Source of the DNA: Marinobacter oulmenensis
GTDB lineage: Bacteria > Pseudomonadota > Gammaproteobacteria > Pseudomonadales > Oleiphilaceae
Length of the DNA stretch: 64,000 nucleotides
Assembly (NCBI RefSeq): GCF_014201735.1
Contig: NZ_JACHFE010000002.1
Coordinates: 62,001 to 126,000, forward strand
Direction of reading: 5' to 3'
Part shown: piece by piece, positions 19,523 to 28,571 of the stretch
How the letters are laid out: every line of letters starts with the position of its first letter
How positions within the stretch are numbered: the stretch's first letter is position 1
Position numbers and translations under genes: made by a program
The notes under the pieces: model-generated
Databases searched by the model: none
The model's input: only the letters and a program-made list of their open reading frames with translations
Told to the model about the DNA's origin: nothing

Positions 19523-20554
19523 ATGTACGGTTTTCTTCGCAGCCTGCTTTTCCGGTTGCCCCCGGAAAGGGCTCACGATCTGGCCCTGAACAGTCTCGAT
19601 ATGGCTTACCGGCTGGGTGCCCTGAAACTGCTGGCCGGGCAGCCGGAGCCGTGCCCTGTCCGCGTCATGGGACTGGATTTTCCGAATCCGGTCGGGCTGG
19701 CTGCCGGCCTCGATAAAAACGCGGATCATCTGGATGCCCTGGGTGGTCTGGGATTTGGCTTCGTCGAGGTGGGAACCGTCACACCCAGGGCCCAGCCGGG
19801 TAACCCTCAGCCCCGGATGTTCCGACTGCCGGAACATCAGGCGATTATCAATCGTATGGGCTTCAATAACGAGGGGCTGGATCATCTGATTGCCAACGTT
19901 CAGCAGCGACGCTTTCGTGGCATCCTGGGCATTAACGTCGGCAAGAACAAGGACACCCCCAACGATGAGTCCGAACGGGATTATCGGTGCGGGATTGCGG
20001 CTGTTTACCCGCACGCCGATTACATCACGGTCAACGTCTCCTCTCCCAACACCCCGGGGCTCAGGGATCTGCAGTTCGGTGACTCCCTGAAGGCGCTTCT
20101 GGCGTCCATCAAGGATGAACAGCAACAATGCCATCAGAGGCTGGGGCGTTATGTGCCCGTTGCCGTGAAGATTGCGCCGGATATGGACGACGAGGGTATC
20201 CGCTTTGTCGCCCGGGCCCTGCTTGAGAGCGGGCTGGACGGGGTGATTGCGACCAACACCACCATCAGTCGGGAGCGGGTGCGGGGCCACCAGCATGAGC
20301 ATGAGACGGGAGGCCTGAGTGGTGCACCGGTCCGGGAGGCTTCGGTGCGGGTGATCGAAGGCCTGTACGCGGAACTGGGTGAGCGTCTTCCGATCATTGG
20401 CGTGGGTGGCATTACCGATGGTGAGAGCGCCGCTGAAAAGGTCAGGGCAGGGGCAAAGCTCGTGCAGATCTATACCGGTTTTATATACCGCGGTCCGGGT
20501 CTGATCACAGAAGCGGTCGAGGCTATCAGGCAGGAGTGGCGCCGAAACGGCTGA
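19523..20554 (+). CDS. pyrD: Dihydroorotate dehydrogenase (quinone)
   Basis: A 343-residue class 2 enzyme, bound to the membrane by its N-terminal helix ([19 protein letters not shown]). It oxidises dihydroorotate to orotate and passes electrons to quinone. FMN and substrate motifs seen are [25 protein letters not shown], and IGVGGITDG; the catalytic serine of class 2 lies in the NVSSPNTP block. An AAGGAG ribosome binding site precedes the ATG. Confidence 0.97.
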   Translation: MYGFLRSLLFRLPPERAHDLALNSLDMAYRLGALKLLAGQPEPCPVRVMGLDFPNPVGLAAGLDKNADHLDALGGLGFGFVEVGTVTPRAQPGNPQPRMFRLPEHQAIINRMGFNNEGLDHLIANVQQRRFRGILGINVGKNKDTPNDESERDYRCGIAAVYPHADYITVNVSSPNTPGLRDLQFGDSLKALLASIKDEQQQCHQRLGRYVPVAVKIAPDMDDEGIRFVARALLESGLDGVIATNTTISRERVRGHQHEHETGGLSGAPVREASVRVIEGLYAELGERLPIIGVGGITDGESAAEKVRAGAKLVQIYTGFIYRGPGLITEAVEAIRQEWRRNG

Positions 20555-20562
20555 ATAAAAAT

Positions 20563-20638
20563 GGGCCCGCTGAGCGGGCCCTTGCGGGGAACGAACCCCG
20601 TGGCGCTTTCACGCATGGTACGGGGCGGGAGGCCCCGT
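20563..20638 (+). terminator. Run of three GC hairpins after pyrD
   Basis: Three consecutive stems: GGGCCCGC / GCGGGCCC (20563-20581), CGGGG / CCCCG (about 20585-20600), and ACGGGGC / GCCCCGT (20620-20638). None has a good T-run. The set probably stops or processes pyrD transcripts and may also act on rmf transcripts arriving from the other side. Confidence 0.5.
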
Positions 20639-20719
20639 TCTGGTTTATTGGTTACTGCGTCAAATTGTCATCAATCTGGAAAAAACAGAGTAAGGTTCAA
20701 ACGGAGACCAACGTGCTGC

Positions 20720-20932
20720 TCAGGTGGCAGTGACGTTGGCAAGCTTGTGGATGCCGGAAACGCCGGTCATGCCCTCCCAGTTATCTTGACGTCCTTCCCG
20801 CCAGCCGCTTAGCCATTCCTGGCGAACTTCGGGCTGATCAATCGGGCAGCTGTCTTTGGATTTTCCGGACACGCCAGCGAGGTAACCCCGCTTGAACGCA
20901 CGAGCGTATACATCTCTTTTCTGTCTTTTCAT
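20720..20932 (-). CDS. rmf: Ribosome modulation factor
   Basis: A 70-residue basic protein that drives 70S ribosomes into inactive 100S dimers in stationary phase. It shows the RMF signature: MKRQKRDVYARAFKRGYLAGVSG, then SKDSCPI and WLSGWREGRQD. The chosen ATG has GAGGAA six bases upstream; an upstream in-frame GTG would include that ribosome binding site in the coding region and is rejected. It lies between pyrD and rlmKL, as in Pseudomonas and E. coli neighbourhoods (pyrD and rmf flank this region there too). Confidence 0.95.
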   Translation of the reverse strand: MKRQKRDVYARAFKRGYLAGVSGKSKDSCPIDQPEVRQEWLSGWREGRQDNWEGMTGVSGIHKLANVTAT

Positions 20933-20944
20933 GCCGTTCCTCAC

Positions 20945-21252
20945 TAATGGATTAACAGAACATGCGCATACACTTGCAAAGGCCTTGGCAAGGGCTTACT
21001 CATTCCGGTACAACCCTATTGCCTACTCGGGCCAGAGCCGTCAGGATCCTGTTAACGAACGCCCTTTCTGGGGCGTCCGGAACGACGCGTCAGTTACAAG
21101 GTAAGACGATATTCTGGCCGATGTACACTATTTATTTCATCTATGTGACGCTTCTCTTATCGTTGCATGACATAAAAACGCCACGGCCAAAAAAATAATG
21201 TCCCTCATTCCGGAGACTTAACCGGTAGCGACAAAAACCTCAGGAGTCTAAG
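20945..21252. other. Gene-free spacer between divergent rmf and rlmKL
   Basis: About 310 bases with no gene that I can support. It must hold the rmf and rlmKL promoters. Hexamers resembling -35/-10 boxes exist in several places but none stands out. An AGGAG ribosome binding site for rlmKL ends it. Confidence 0.5.
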
Positions 21253-23427
21253 TTGTCCAAGCATGTCTTTTTCGTAACCTGCCCCAAGGGTGTGGAGTAT
21301 CTTCTGGTGGATGAGCTGGCCGGATTCGGGCTGGTGCACCTGCGCAATGCTCCCGCCGGTGCCTGGGTGGAGGGCGAACTGGCCGCCGGGTATCGTGCCT
21401 GTCTGTGGTCACGGCTGGCCAATCGGGTGATTCTCCAGGTTGCCGATACCGGCGCCCGCAATGCGGATGAACTCTATGACGGCGTGGTTGCCCTGGACTG
21501 GCGCGAGCACATACCGGCCAAAGGCAGCTTCCGGGTGACATTCCTCGGTCAGAACGAAGCCATCCGCAATACCCAGTTCGGTGCCCAGAAAGTGAAGGAT
21601 GGCATAGTCGACAGCATCCGGGGCGCGGGACATCCACGGCCGCGGGTCGAACCCAAACAGGCGGATGTCACGGTGTCGGCGCGCCTGAACCGGGGCCGTC
21701 TGTCGCTGGGGATCGATCTCAGTGGGCCGAGCCTGCATATGCGTGGCTACCGAACGGATAAAGGCATAGCGCCGCTCAAGGAAAACCTCGCTGCCGCATT
21801 GCTCATGCGCGCCGGCTGGCCGACCATTTACGCGGACGGCGGCGACCTGGTGGACCCCATGTGCGGCTCGGGAACCCTTCTGATTGAAGCGGCCATGATG
21901 GCACTGGACATGGCTCCTGGCCGGCGGCGGGAAAACTTCGGGTTTGAACACTGGCCCGGCCACCAGCCGGAACTCTGGCTTGAACTCAAGCAGGAAGCGG
22001 AACGCCGCGCCTATGAGGGAAAACAGCGCCGTCTGCCGGTCATCGCCGGATACGATCAGGATCCCCGGGTGATCGCCACCGCCTGGAAAAACATCCAGCG
22101 GGCGGGACTGGAAGGTCTTGTGCATGCGGAGGCCAGGCCCGTAGCCGATCTTGAGAAACTTGCGTCCATGGCTGAAAACGGCCTGGTGCTGACCAACCCA
22201 CCTTACGGCGAGCGCCTGAATGAACGCCGTGAACTGGCTGGCCTCTACGGCGAACTGGGCCAGGCGGTGATGGCCCAGTTCCCGGGCTGGCGCCTGGGCG
22301 TTTTTACCGGTGCGCCGGAATTTGGCAAATCCCTCGGTATCCGCAGCTTCAAGCAGTACAAGCTCTTCAACGGCAAATTGCCGGCGCAGTTGCTGCTGTT
22401 CGAGGTCCGTGAGGAGAACGCGATGACCCCGCGCGACCCGGAGGCCTCGGGCCGGGTCCAGCCGGGGATCGTCAACGAGGAACGGGCGGGGATGCTGCGC
22501 AACCGCCTCCGGAAAAACCTGAAGACCCTGGGCCAGTGGGCCCGAAAGCAGAACATCGGTTGCTTCCGCCTGTACGATGCGGACATGCCGGAATACTCAC
22601 TCGCCATCGATCTTTACGAGGGGCGAGTGCACGTCCAGGAATACGCGGCGCCCAAATCGGTCGATGCCAGGGCGGCCCGTGAACGGCTGGCCGAGGCGCT
22701 GGCGGTCATTCCGGAGGTGCTGGAAGTGGATCCGGCGGACCTGGTCTGTAAACAGCGCCAGCGGCAGGCCGGCACCAGTCAGTACGAAAAGCGCGAAGCC
22801 TCCGGAGACTACTTTCCGGTGCATGAACACGGATGTGTGTTGCGGGTGAACCTCCGGGACTATCTGGATACCGGTTTGTTTCTCGATCATCGCCCGGTGC
22901 GTTACTGGCTTCAGACGCATGCCGCAGGCAAGCGTTTCCTGAATCTGTTCTGCTACACGGGTGCGGCAACGGTTCACGCGGCGGTCGGTGGCGCCAGCCG
23001 CTCACTGAGCCTGGATATGTCCAATACCTATGTCGACTGGGCCCGGGAAAACCTGGCGCTTAATGGCCTGGATGCCCGCAAACACGTTGTCGAGCAGGCG
23101 GACTGCCTGAGCTGGCTGGCGGACCCGAAGACCCGCCGGCAGGTGTTTGATCTTATTTTCATGGACCCGCCCACCTTCTCGAATTCCGCCCGGATGAAAG
23201 GGGTGCTCGATATCCAGAAGGATCACGGGACCATGATTCGCCACGCCATGGAGCGTCTGGCCAGTGATGGTCTGCTGATCTTCTCGAACAACTTCCGCCG
23301 GTTCCGGCTGGATGAGGATCTGGCCGAGGAGTTTGAGGTGGAGGAGGTGACCGGCTCCACCATCGACCGGGATTTCCAGCGCAATCCCCGGATTCACCGC
23401 TGCTGGCATATCCGCCACCGGGCCTGA
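21253..23427 (+). CDS. rlmKL: 23S rRNA methyltransferase RlmKL (m2G2445 / m7G2069)
   Basis: A 724-residue double methyltransferase. Order: ferredoxin-like and THUMP domain (about 1-160), RlmL methyltransferase (about 165-385) with DPMCGSGTLLIEAAMMA and the NPPYGERL target-base motif, then an RlmK methyltransferase (about 470-724) with NLFCYTGAATVHAA and MDPPTFSNS. It starts with TTG, and AGGAG lies seven bases upstream. Length and layout match the E. coli fusion. Confidence 0.96.
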   Translation: MSKHVFFVTCPKGVEYLLVDELAGFGLVHLRNAPAGAWVEGELAAGYRACLWSRLANRVILQVADTGARNADELYDGVVALDWREHIPAKGSFRVTFLGQNEAIRNTQFGAQKVKDGIVDSIRGAGHPRPRVEPKQADVTVSARLNRGRLSLGIDLSGPSLHMRGYRTDKGIAPLKENLAAALLMRAGWPTIYADGGDLVDPMCGSGTLLIEAAMMALDMAPGRRRENFGFEHWPGHQPELWLELKQEAERRAYEGKQRRLPVIAGYDQDPRVIATAWKNIQRAGLEGLVHAEARPVADLEKLASMAENGLVLTNPPYGERLNERRELAGLYGELGQAVMAQFPGWRLGVFTGAPEFGKSLGIRSFKQYKLFNGKLPAQLLLFEVREENAMTPRDPEASGRVQPGIVNEERAGMLRNRLRKNLKTLGQWARKQNIGCFRLYDADMPEYSLAIDLYEGRVHVQEYAAPKSVDARAARERLAEALAVIPEVLEVDPADLVCKQRQRQAGTSQYEKREASGDYFPVHEHGCVLRVNLRDYLDTGLFLDHRPVRYWLQTHAAGKRFLNLFCYTGAATVHAAVGGASRSLSLDMSNTYVDWARENLALNGLDARKHVVEQADCLSWLADPKTRRQVFDLIFMDPPTFSNSARMKGVLDIQKDHGTMIRHAMERLASDGLLIFSNNFRRFRLDEDLAEEFEVEEVTGSTIDRDFQRNPRIHRCWHIRHRA

Positions 23428-23452
23428 TCCGGGGTGTTACCCCGGGCAGATC

Positions 23453-23941
23453 TCAGTCTTCGAGATAGCCTTCCTCCCGGGCGAGCAGCAGCAGGGCGTA
23501 AACGCCATTCTCCGGAATGTGGGGCTCAAGGCCTTCTTCGATCATGATCTGATGACGGCGATCTTCCAGATCGCCGCTGTCCAGCCCGTCAATCAGTTCG
23601 GATACGGGCGCGATCTCGAAAGGGGCCTCCTGGCGTATGGCGCTGAAGATCAGATCCACCAGCAGTTCGTCCGGGTCCATGCCGTCCACATACACCGTTT
23701 GGTCGGGCAGGTCCTCATGGAGTTCCCGGGCCAGTTCCAGTAGCGGTACGCCCTGTTCCTCCAGATACAGCAGGTCGACATCCCCGGTGTCGCCATCCTC
23801 GGGAATCCAGGCGTCCTCCGGGGTGATGACCACGGTTTTCATCCGGCCGTCAGCCAGGGACCAGGCCATGGCGGTCGGGAAAATGGCGTCGTCTGTCTGG
23901 CAGTATTCGATATCAAGGAAACGTGGGAACGACACAGGCAA
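23453..23941 (-). CDS. Conserved hypothetical protein, possibly RNase H-like fold
   Basis: 162 residues, strongly acidic, of unknown role. The N-terminus FPRFLDIEYCQTDDA places a DxE pair on a first strand, and VDGMDPDELLVDLIF and NGVYALLLLAREEG follow. That spacing recalls degenerate DEDD 3'-5' exonucleases, but the final His/Asp is not clear and I would not assign activity. It converges with rlmKL and diverges from the M18 aminopeptidase gene. No signal peptide or membrane helix. Confidence 0.75.
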   Translation of the reverse strand: MPVSFPRFLDIEYCQTDDAIFPTAMAWSLADGRMKTVVITPEDAWIPEDGDTGDVDLLYLEEQGVPLLELARELHEDLPDQTVYVDGMDPDELLVDLIFSAIRQEAPFEIAPVSELIDGLDSGDLEDRRHQIMIEEGLEPHIPENGVYALLLLAREEGYLED

Positions 23942-24040
23942 CTCCGGCGTTTATGAATAAGGGCAGGGCTGGGGCACGGTAGGAGCCTCGCCAGCTTCAT
24001 GCCATACTGTGGGCGCCATTATCATGCAATCAGGAACATC

Positions 24041-25330
24041 ATGGAACACACCGAATTCAATAAAGAACTGGTCAACTTTCTGAATGCCTCCACAACTCCG
24101 TGGCATGCGGTAAAACAGATGACAGACCGGCTCGACGCCGCCGGTTTCCAGGCGCTGGATGAGCGCGAAGACTGGAACCTGGAATCAGGGCAGGGGTATT
24201 ACGTGGTCCGCAACGGCTCCTCCCTGGTGGCCTTCCGCACCGGTACCGGCAATGTGGCAAGGTCGGGTATCCGGATGGTGGGCGCCCACACCGACAGCCC
24301 CTGCCTGAAGGTTAAGCCCAACCCGGAGTTGCGGCGCAAGGGCTACTTCCAGTTGGGTGTCGAGGTATACGGCGGCGTGTTGCTCAACCCCTGGTTCGAC
24401 CGGGATCTGTCCCTGGCCGGGCGGGTAACCGTGCTGGACGAAGAGGGCAGTGTCCGTGATGCGCTGGTGGACTTCCGTGATCCGGTGGCTTTCATCCCGA
24501 GTCTGGCAATCCATCTGGACCGGGAAGCCAACAGCAACCGGACGGTGAATGCCCAGACCGACCTGCCGCCGGTTCTGATGCAGGTGCCGGAAGACGATAC
24601 CACCCGCTTTGCCGACCTGCTGGCGCAGCAGGTTACCGCCGAGCAGGGGCTGAAGGTCCGCAAGGTCCTTGGGTATGAACTCAGTTTCTACGATGCCCAG
24701 CCTGCCGCTGTCGTTGGCCTGCGTCAGGATTTCATCGCATCGGCGCGGATGGATAACCTGCTGAGCTGCTTCATCGGCCTGCAGTCCCTGCTGCACAGTT
24801 CCGGTGAGGAGCCGGCGCTGCTGGTCTGCAATGATCATGAGGAAGTGGGCAGCATGTCGGCGGAGGGTGCTCAGGGGCCGTTTCTGGAGTCCGTTCTGGA
24901 TCGGTGGTGTGGTGCGGACAAGGCGAAAGCCATTGCCCACTCCATGATGATCTCTGCCGATAACGCCCATGGCATCCATCCCAATTACATGGACCGGCAC
25001 GACGAGAACCACGGGCCGATTCTCAATCAGGGGCCCGTCATCAAGATCAACCACAATCAGCGTTATGCCACCAACAGCCGGTCCGCGGCCCTGTATCGCC
25101 ACATCAGCGATGAGCTGGATCTGCCGCACCAGAGCTTTGTGGTGCGCAGCGACATGGGTTGTGGCAGCACCATTGGCCCGCTGACCGCCGGAACCCTGGG
25201 AGTGACCACTCTGGACATCGGTGTGCCCCAGTTCGGCATGCATTCCATCCGCGAGCTGATCGGCGCGACCGACGGCTATACCCTGTTCCGGGCGCTGGTG
25301 GCCTATCAGGACCGTCCGGCCCTGTTCTGA
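24041..25330 (+). CDS. apeB: M18 family aminopeptidase
   Basis: A 429-residue cytosolic zinc aminopeptidase. Metal ligands are visible in GAHTDSPCLKVKP, MDNLLSC, NDHEEVGS and the C-terminal FGMHSIREL. The family prefers N-terminal acidic or leucine residues and forms dodecamers. The chosen ATG (MEHTEFNKEL) follows AGGAACATC; the upstream in-frame start has no family similarity. The symbol apeB here is the aminopeptidase name and has nothing to do with aryl polyene ape genes. Confidence 0.94.
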   Translation: MEHTEFNKELVNFLNASTTPWHAVKQMTDRLDAAGFQALDEREDWNLESGQGYYVVRNGSSLVAFRTGTGNVARSGIRMVGAHTDSPCLKVKPNPELRRKGYFQLGVEVYGGVLLNPWFDRDLSLAGRVTVLDEEGSVRDALVDFRDPVAFIPSLAIHLDREANSNRTVNAQTDLPPVLMQVPEDDTTRFADLLAQQVTAEQGLKVRKVLGYELSFYDAQPAAVVGLRQDFIASARMDNLLSCFIGLQSLLHSSGEEPALLVCNDHEEVGSMSAEGAQGPFLESVLDRWCGADKAKAIAHSMMISADNAHGIHPNYMDRHDENHGPILNQGPVIKINHNQRYATNSRSAALYRHISDELDLPHQSFVVRSDMGCGSTIGPLTAGTLGVTTLDIGVPQFGMHSIRELIGATDGYTLFRALVAYQDRPALF

Positions 25331-26113
25331 TCAGTCGCTCATGGGGCTGAACAGCTCTGTCAGGGGCTGTGCCACGCGATCAGGGGGTAAGCCCTGGAAG
25401 TGGTCGGTCGGTGCCTGATAGCTCATGGTGGCCAGGGACAGGGATGTCTCTGGTGTGGCATGCGTCGCGAGCATCTTCCCGTCCGGTTCATTCGCCGTAT
25501 CGATTGCCTCAAATTGCACCCTGGCCAGCGCCCCGGACATCAGGGTTTGGCCGTGTGCTTTTATCCAGGCTTCCTTCAGGGTCCACAAACGGTAGAAGCG
25601 GTCGGTGCGTTCCGGCTCGGGCAGCGCCGCGAGCATGCGTGCTTCCTGTGGGTGAAACCACTGGCGGGCCAGTTCAAGCAGGTTCCGGCGCGGGCGTCGG
25701 AATTCAACGTCTACGCCGCAGGGGCCGGTGTTGGTGAGCAGGAGGGCAATGACGCCGCGGCTATGGGAGAGGGAAAAATGCCAGGGGGTATTGGCCAGTT
25801 CCTGCACCCGGGGCGCTTGCTCCGGGTGCTCTTCGACGGTCCAGTCTGCCGGTTGGCGTGTGCCGGACAGGGTCAGGCTGAGGGCGGTCCGCAGCAGTAA
25901 GCGGGAGGTCAGGTATTCCCGATAGCGACGGTCGCGGTATCCGGCCAGTCGCGCTCTCTCGCTTTCGCCAAGGAGAGCGGGTGTTAAGGCGGTCTGTCCG
26001 GCGGGTGGCGTGGAGCAGAGGAACAGGCGGGTGATCAACCGGCCGCCGGCGCTATGGCTGCCGGCTGGCCGATTTTCCGGGGGCAGGCGATCAGTCGGCA
26101 AATTTGACGACAT
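25331..26113 (-). CDS. 4'-phosphopantetheinyl transferase (Sfp type)
   Basis: About 260 residues. It moves phosphopantetheine from CoA to the serine of carrier proteins. The Mg/CoA motifs GVDVEF and YRLWTLKEAWIKAHG are both intact, with the upstream WHFSLSHSRG substrate motif. Next to a polyketide region with three acyl carrier proteins, it is very likely their activator. The first ATG after an in-frame GTG was chosen, since GAAGGG lies just upstream. The start overlaps the end of the secreted protein gene before it, so the two are co-transcribed. Confidence 0.92.
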   Translation of the reverse strand: MSSNLPTDRLPPENRPAGSHSAGGRLITRLFLCSTPPAGQTALTPALLGESERARLAGYRDRRYREYLTSRLLLRTALSLTLSGTRQPADWTVEEHPEQAPRVQELANTPWHFSLSHSRGVIALLLTNTGPCGVDVEFRRPRRNLLELARQWFHPQEARMLAALPEPERTDRFYRLWTLKEAWIKAHGQTLMSGALARVQFEAIDTANEPDGKMLATHATPETSLSLATMSYQAPTDHFQGLPPDRVAQPLTELFSPMSD

Positions 26114-26531
26114 CACCCTTCAATGCAACGCCCGCCATGACGGCACCGGCATGGCACTCGTATTCGCTGCGGCTGGACATGATGTTCTTGTCGTAATAGG
26201 AGGTGATGTTGACCACAGCATCGGCCCCCTCACGAATGGCGCGGTCCTGCAGGGCAATCATGGCAGACAGGAAGACCCAGCTACAGGCTTCTTCGTCCGA
26301 CTTCATGAAGGCATTGGTCTTGCGGTTGGCGACCACCCCGGGAATACGCTGGGCGACCTGGGGGTGACCTTCGTCCGCAAAGTAGAACTTGACGGAACCG
26401 TCCAGTTTTTCCTGGGCCTCCGGCAGGTTCATGGCTTCATCAATCGGCAGCAGGTGCTTGGTGTCGCGGCTCAGGGCGCTGGTGGAAAACGTAAGGGCAA
26501 ACAGGGCGGCGGCAATGATTGGCAGTTTCAC
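26091..26531 (-). CDS. Small exported protein, often mislabelled excinuclease ATPase subunit
   Basis: 146 residues with a clear signal peptide (VKLPIIAAALFALTFSTSALS) and a GTG start behind AAGGA. The mature part contains LDGSVKFYF, VVNITSYYDKN and YECHAGAVMAGVALKGDVV. Relatives in Pseudomonas are named excinuclease ATPase subunit in databases (from memory), which nothing in the sequence supports: no ATP-binding motif exists and the protein is exported. Function unknown. It overlaps the phosphopantetheinyl transferase gene and is divergent from the polyene array. Confidence 0.85.
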   Translation of the reverse strand: MKLPIIAAALFALTFSTSALSRDTKHLLPIDEAMNLPEAQEKLDGSVKFYFADEGHPQVAQRIPGVVANRKTNAFMKSDEEACSWVFLSAMIALQDRAIREGADAVVNITSYYDKNIMSSRSEYECHAGAVMAGVALKGDVVKFAD

Positions 26532-26664
26532 GTAATTGTCCTTAATGCATCCAGGTGAGTTGAATCCTTTTTGGAGGCTGCCATCATGGCTTTCTGCCTC
26601 CACACAGGCGGAAAAAGATACCATATTGTCCAATATCAAAACACTGTGTTGCGGCTACCGGGGT

Positions 26665-26683
26665 GGCGGGCTAAAATCCCGCC
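26665..26683. repeat. Inverted repeat in the divergent promoter region
   Basis: GGCGGG, a seven-base AT loop and CCCGCC lie about 10 bases before the candidate promoter of the polyene array. Symmetry and place suggest a possible operator or a stem ending an upstream transcript. Confidence 0.35.
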
Positions 26684-26691
26684 CGGCGGCT

Positions 26692-26720
26692 TTGATTGCC
26701 AAAAATTCATGAAATATCAG
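26692..26720 (+). promoter_or_regulatory. Candidate sigma-70 promoter of the polyene array
   Basis: TTGATT (26692-26697), a 17-base spacer and TATCAG (26715-26720), each matching four of six consensus bases. It lies about 60 bases before the first gene and is the best match in the divergent gap. Confidence 0.35.
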
Positions 26721-26781
26721 TGCCTGTTGCCAGCGTAATACGATGCCGGCGGACTGGTTCGTCCACGGAAGTTCCCTCGGT

Positions 26782-27546
26782 ATGGAGAGTTACCGCTTAA
26801 CAATCAGCGACTGGTCGGCGTTTTCGCCTGACCGCGTATCCCGTGCGGATTGGCGTCGGTGGGCCGATGGTGAATCAGCCGTTGCGGCTGATGCGCCGGC
26901 CAGGGCTGAACTGCCGTGGGTGAGCGCGATGTTGCGTCGAAGGCTCAGCCCGATGGGAAAGGCTGCGCTATGGGCCGCCGGCCAGTTACTGTCGCAAGAC
27001 CGGCCCCAGCCGCTGGCTACGGTGTTTGCGTCCCGGCACGGCGAAGTTGCGCGTACGGTGAAACTGCTTCGCGATCTGGCCGACGACGCCCCCCTGTCCC
27101 CGGCCTCTTTCAGTCTGTCGGTCCACAACGCGATTGGCGGTATCCATTCGATTGCCAGCGACGTTGTCACGCCCATTACCGCCATTTCCGCTGGTCCCGA
27201 TACGCTGTCGGCCGCACTGCTTGAGGCGTATACCCAGTTGTCCGTTACCGGTACCGGGGGGGAAGTGCTCGTTGTCTATTATGACGACCCGCTGCCAGCG
27301 CCCCTGGATGGCTTCGATGGCTCTTCGCCCCAGGTGCAGGCCCTGGCGATGCGGGTGAGTATCAGCGCTGACGGGATGCCCCTGTCGTTCTCGCTCACTG
27401 GTGCCGGGGATACGCTGTCTGCCGGGCCGGGGCCGGAAGCTGACTGTTTCCTCCGGTTTCTGCTTAGGGATGATCAGTCAGAGCTGACCGTGGCCGGGGA
27501 CAACCGGCGCTGGCGGTGGTACAAACAGTCACAGGGCGGTGCATGA
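26782..27546 (+). CDS. apeC: Ketosynthase-like N-domain protein (ApeC type, cysteine-less)
   Basis: About 254 residues of the short beta-ketoacyl synthase N-terminal family that opens aryl polyene arrays. The stretch SLSVHNAIGGIHSIA aligns with the ketosynthase nucleophile region but has no cysteine, and the C-terminal His-His domain is absent. It is therefore a partner or chain-length factor, not a stand-alone synthase (in Xenorhabdus ApeC pairs with the ApeO ketosynthase, from memory). The ATG giving MESYRLTISDW was chosen because the family starts there and GGAAG lies upstream; an ATG at 26743 is possible. Confidence 0.85.
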   Translation: MESYRLTISDWSAFSPDRVSRADWRRWADGESAVAADAPARAELPWVSAMLRRRLSPMGKAALWAAGQLLSQDRPQPLATVFASRHGEVARTVKLLRDLADDAPLSPASFSLSVHNAIGGIHSIASDVVTPITAISAGPDTLSAALLEAYTQLSVTGTGGEVLVVYYDDPLPAPLDGFDGSSPQVQALAMRVSISADGMPLSFSLTGAGDTLSAGPGPEADCFLRFLLRDDQSELTVAGDNRRWRWYKQSQGGA

Positions 27547-28304
27547 AGGCAGTTAACAGGCTCTGGCGTCAGCTCGCCACCGGTTTCTCATTTGCCGTGT
27601 TCGGGCTGGGTGGCCTGATTCTGCCTCTGTTTTTCGTACCGGCTTCCTGGCTGATTGCGGATCCGCTTCGTCGTGAGCGTTGGGTCAAGTATGTGATTCA
27701 CCGGTGTTTCCGCTTCTTCACACGTATGATGGCGATGCTTGGCATTCTGACCGTGGATACCCGGAATCTCGAACGCCTGAGCCAGCCTGGCCAGTTCGTG
27801 ATCGCCAATCATCCAACGCTGATCGATGTGGTGTTTCTGATTTCGTTCATGCCCCGGGCCGATTGTGTGGTGAAAAGCAGTCTGCTGAAGAATCCGTTTA
27901 CCCGGGGGCCGGTCCGGGCCGCCCGCTACATTGCCAATGACGATCCCGATGAGGTGATCAAGGCGGCGGGTGACTCGTTTGCCAGGGGAAACAGTCTGAT
28001 CGTGTTTCCGGAAGGGACTCGGACCACGCCGGGCGAGGACTTCACGTTGCAGAGAGGGGCTGCCAATATTGCCATCCGGACGGGACAGGACCTGCGGCCG
28101 GTGATTATTGACTGTTCGCCGCCCACGTTGACCAAGAATACGCCCTGGTACCGGGTGCCGGAACGGCGTTTTTACATGAAATTCCGGGTGGATGACCAGA
28201 TCGACGTATCCCCCTTTCTGGAGGGCAAGCCCTCCACCATGTCTCGGCAACTGACCGCGACCATAAAAGACTATTTTATCAGGGAGACTGCTCAACATGA
28301 CTGA
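27543..28304 (+). CDS. apeD: 1-acylglycerol-phosphate-type acyltransferase (ApeD type)
   Basis: 253 residues of the PlsC-like family, with an N-terminal membrane segment (about 15-38). The acyltransferase boxes are present: VIANHPTLIDVVFL (HxxxxD variant, H and D in NHPTLID) and VFPEGTRTTPGE. In polyene clusters it probably attaches or transfers the product acyl chain to a lipid acceptor at the inner membrane (inference). The start overlaps the previous stop (ATGA). Confidence 0.88.
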   Translation: MKAVNRLWRQLATGFSFAVFGLGGLILPLFFVPASWLIADPLRRERWVKYVIHRCFRFFTRMMAMLGILTVDTRNLERLSQPGQFVIANHPTLIDVVFLISFMPRADCVVKSSLLKNPFTRGPVRAARYIANDDPDEVIKAAGDSFARGNSLIVFPEGTRTTPGEDFTLQRGAANIAIRTGQDLRPVIIDCSPPTLTKNTPWYRVPERRFYMKFRVDDQIDVSPFLEGKPSTMSRQLTATIKDYFIRETAQHD

Positions 28305-28557
28305 GCTTCAAACCGAGCTGAAACAGCTCGTGATCGACGCACTGGAGCTTGAAGACGTGACGGTTGAGGATATTGATTCATCCGAACCACTGTTCATTGA
28401 TGGCCTGGGCCTGGATTCCATTGACGCACTGGAGCTGGGGCTCGCCCTGCAAAAACGCTACGGCATCAAGCTGGCGGCGGACTCCGAGGAAACCCGCAAA
28501 CATTTCGCCAGCATCAACAGTCTGGCGGAGCTGGTGGCCAGCCACCAAAACGCCTGA
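28297..28557 (+). CDS. apeE: Acyl carrier protein 1 (ApeE type)
   Basis: 86 residues, a typical acidic four-helix carrier. The phosphopantetheine serine is S41 in GLGLDSIDALEL. It overlaps the acyltransferase gene by eight bases. Its pair at 28572 is distinct in sequence, and two carriers side by side are standard in aryl polyene sets. Confidence 0.93.
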   Translation: MTELQTELKQLVIDALELEDVTVEDIDSSEPLFIDGLGLDSIDALELGLALQKRYGIKLAADSEETRKHFASINSLAELVASHQNA

Positions 28558-28571
28558 GGGGATATCAGACC

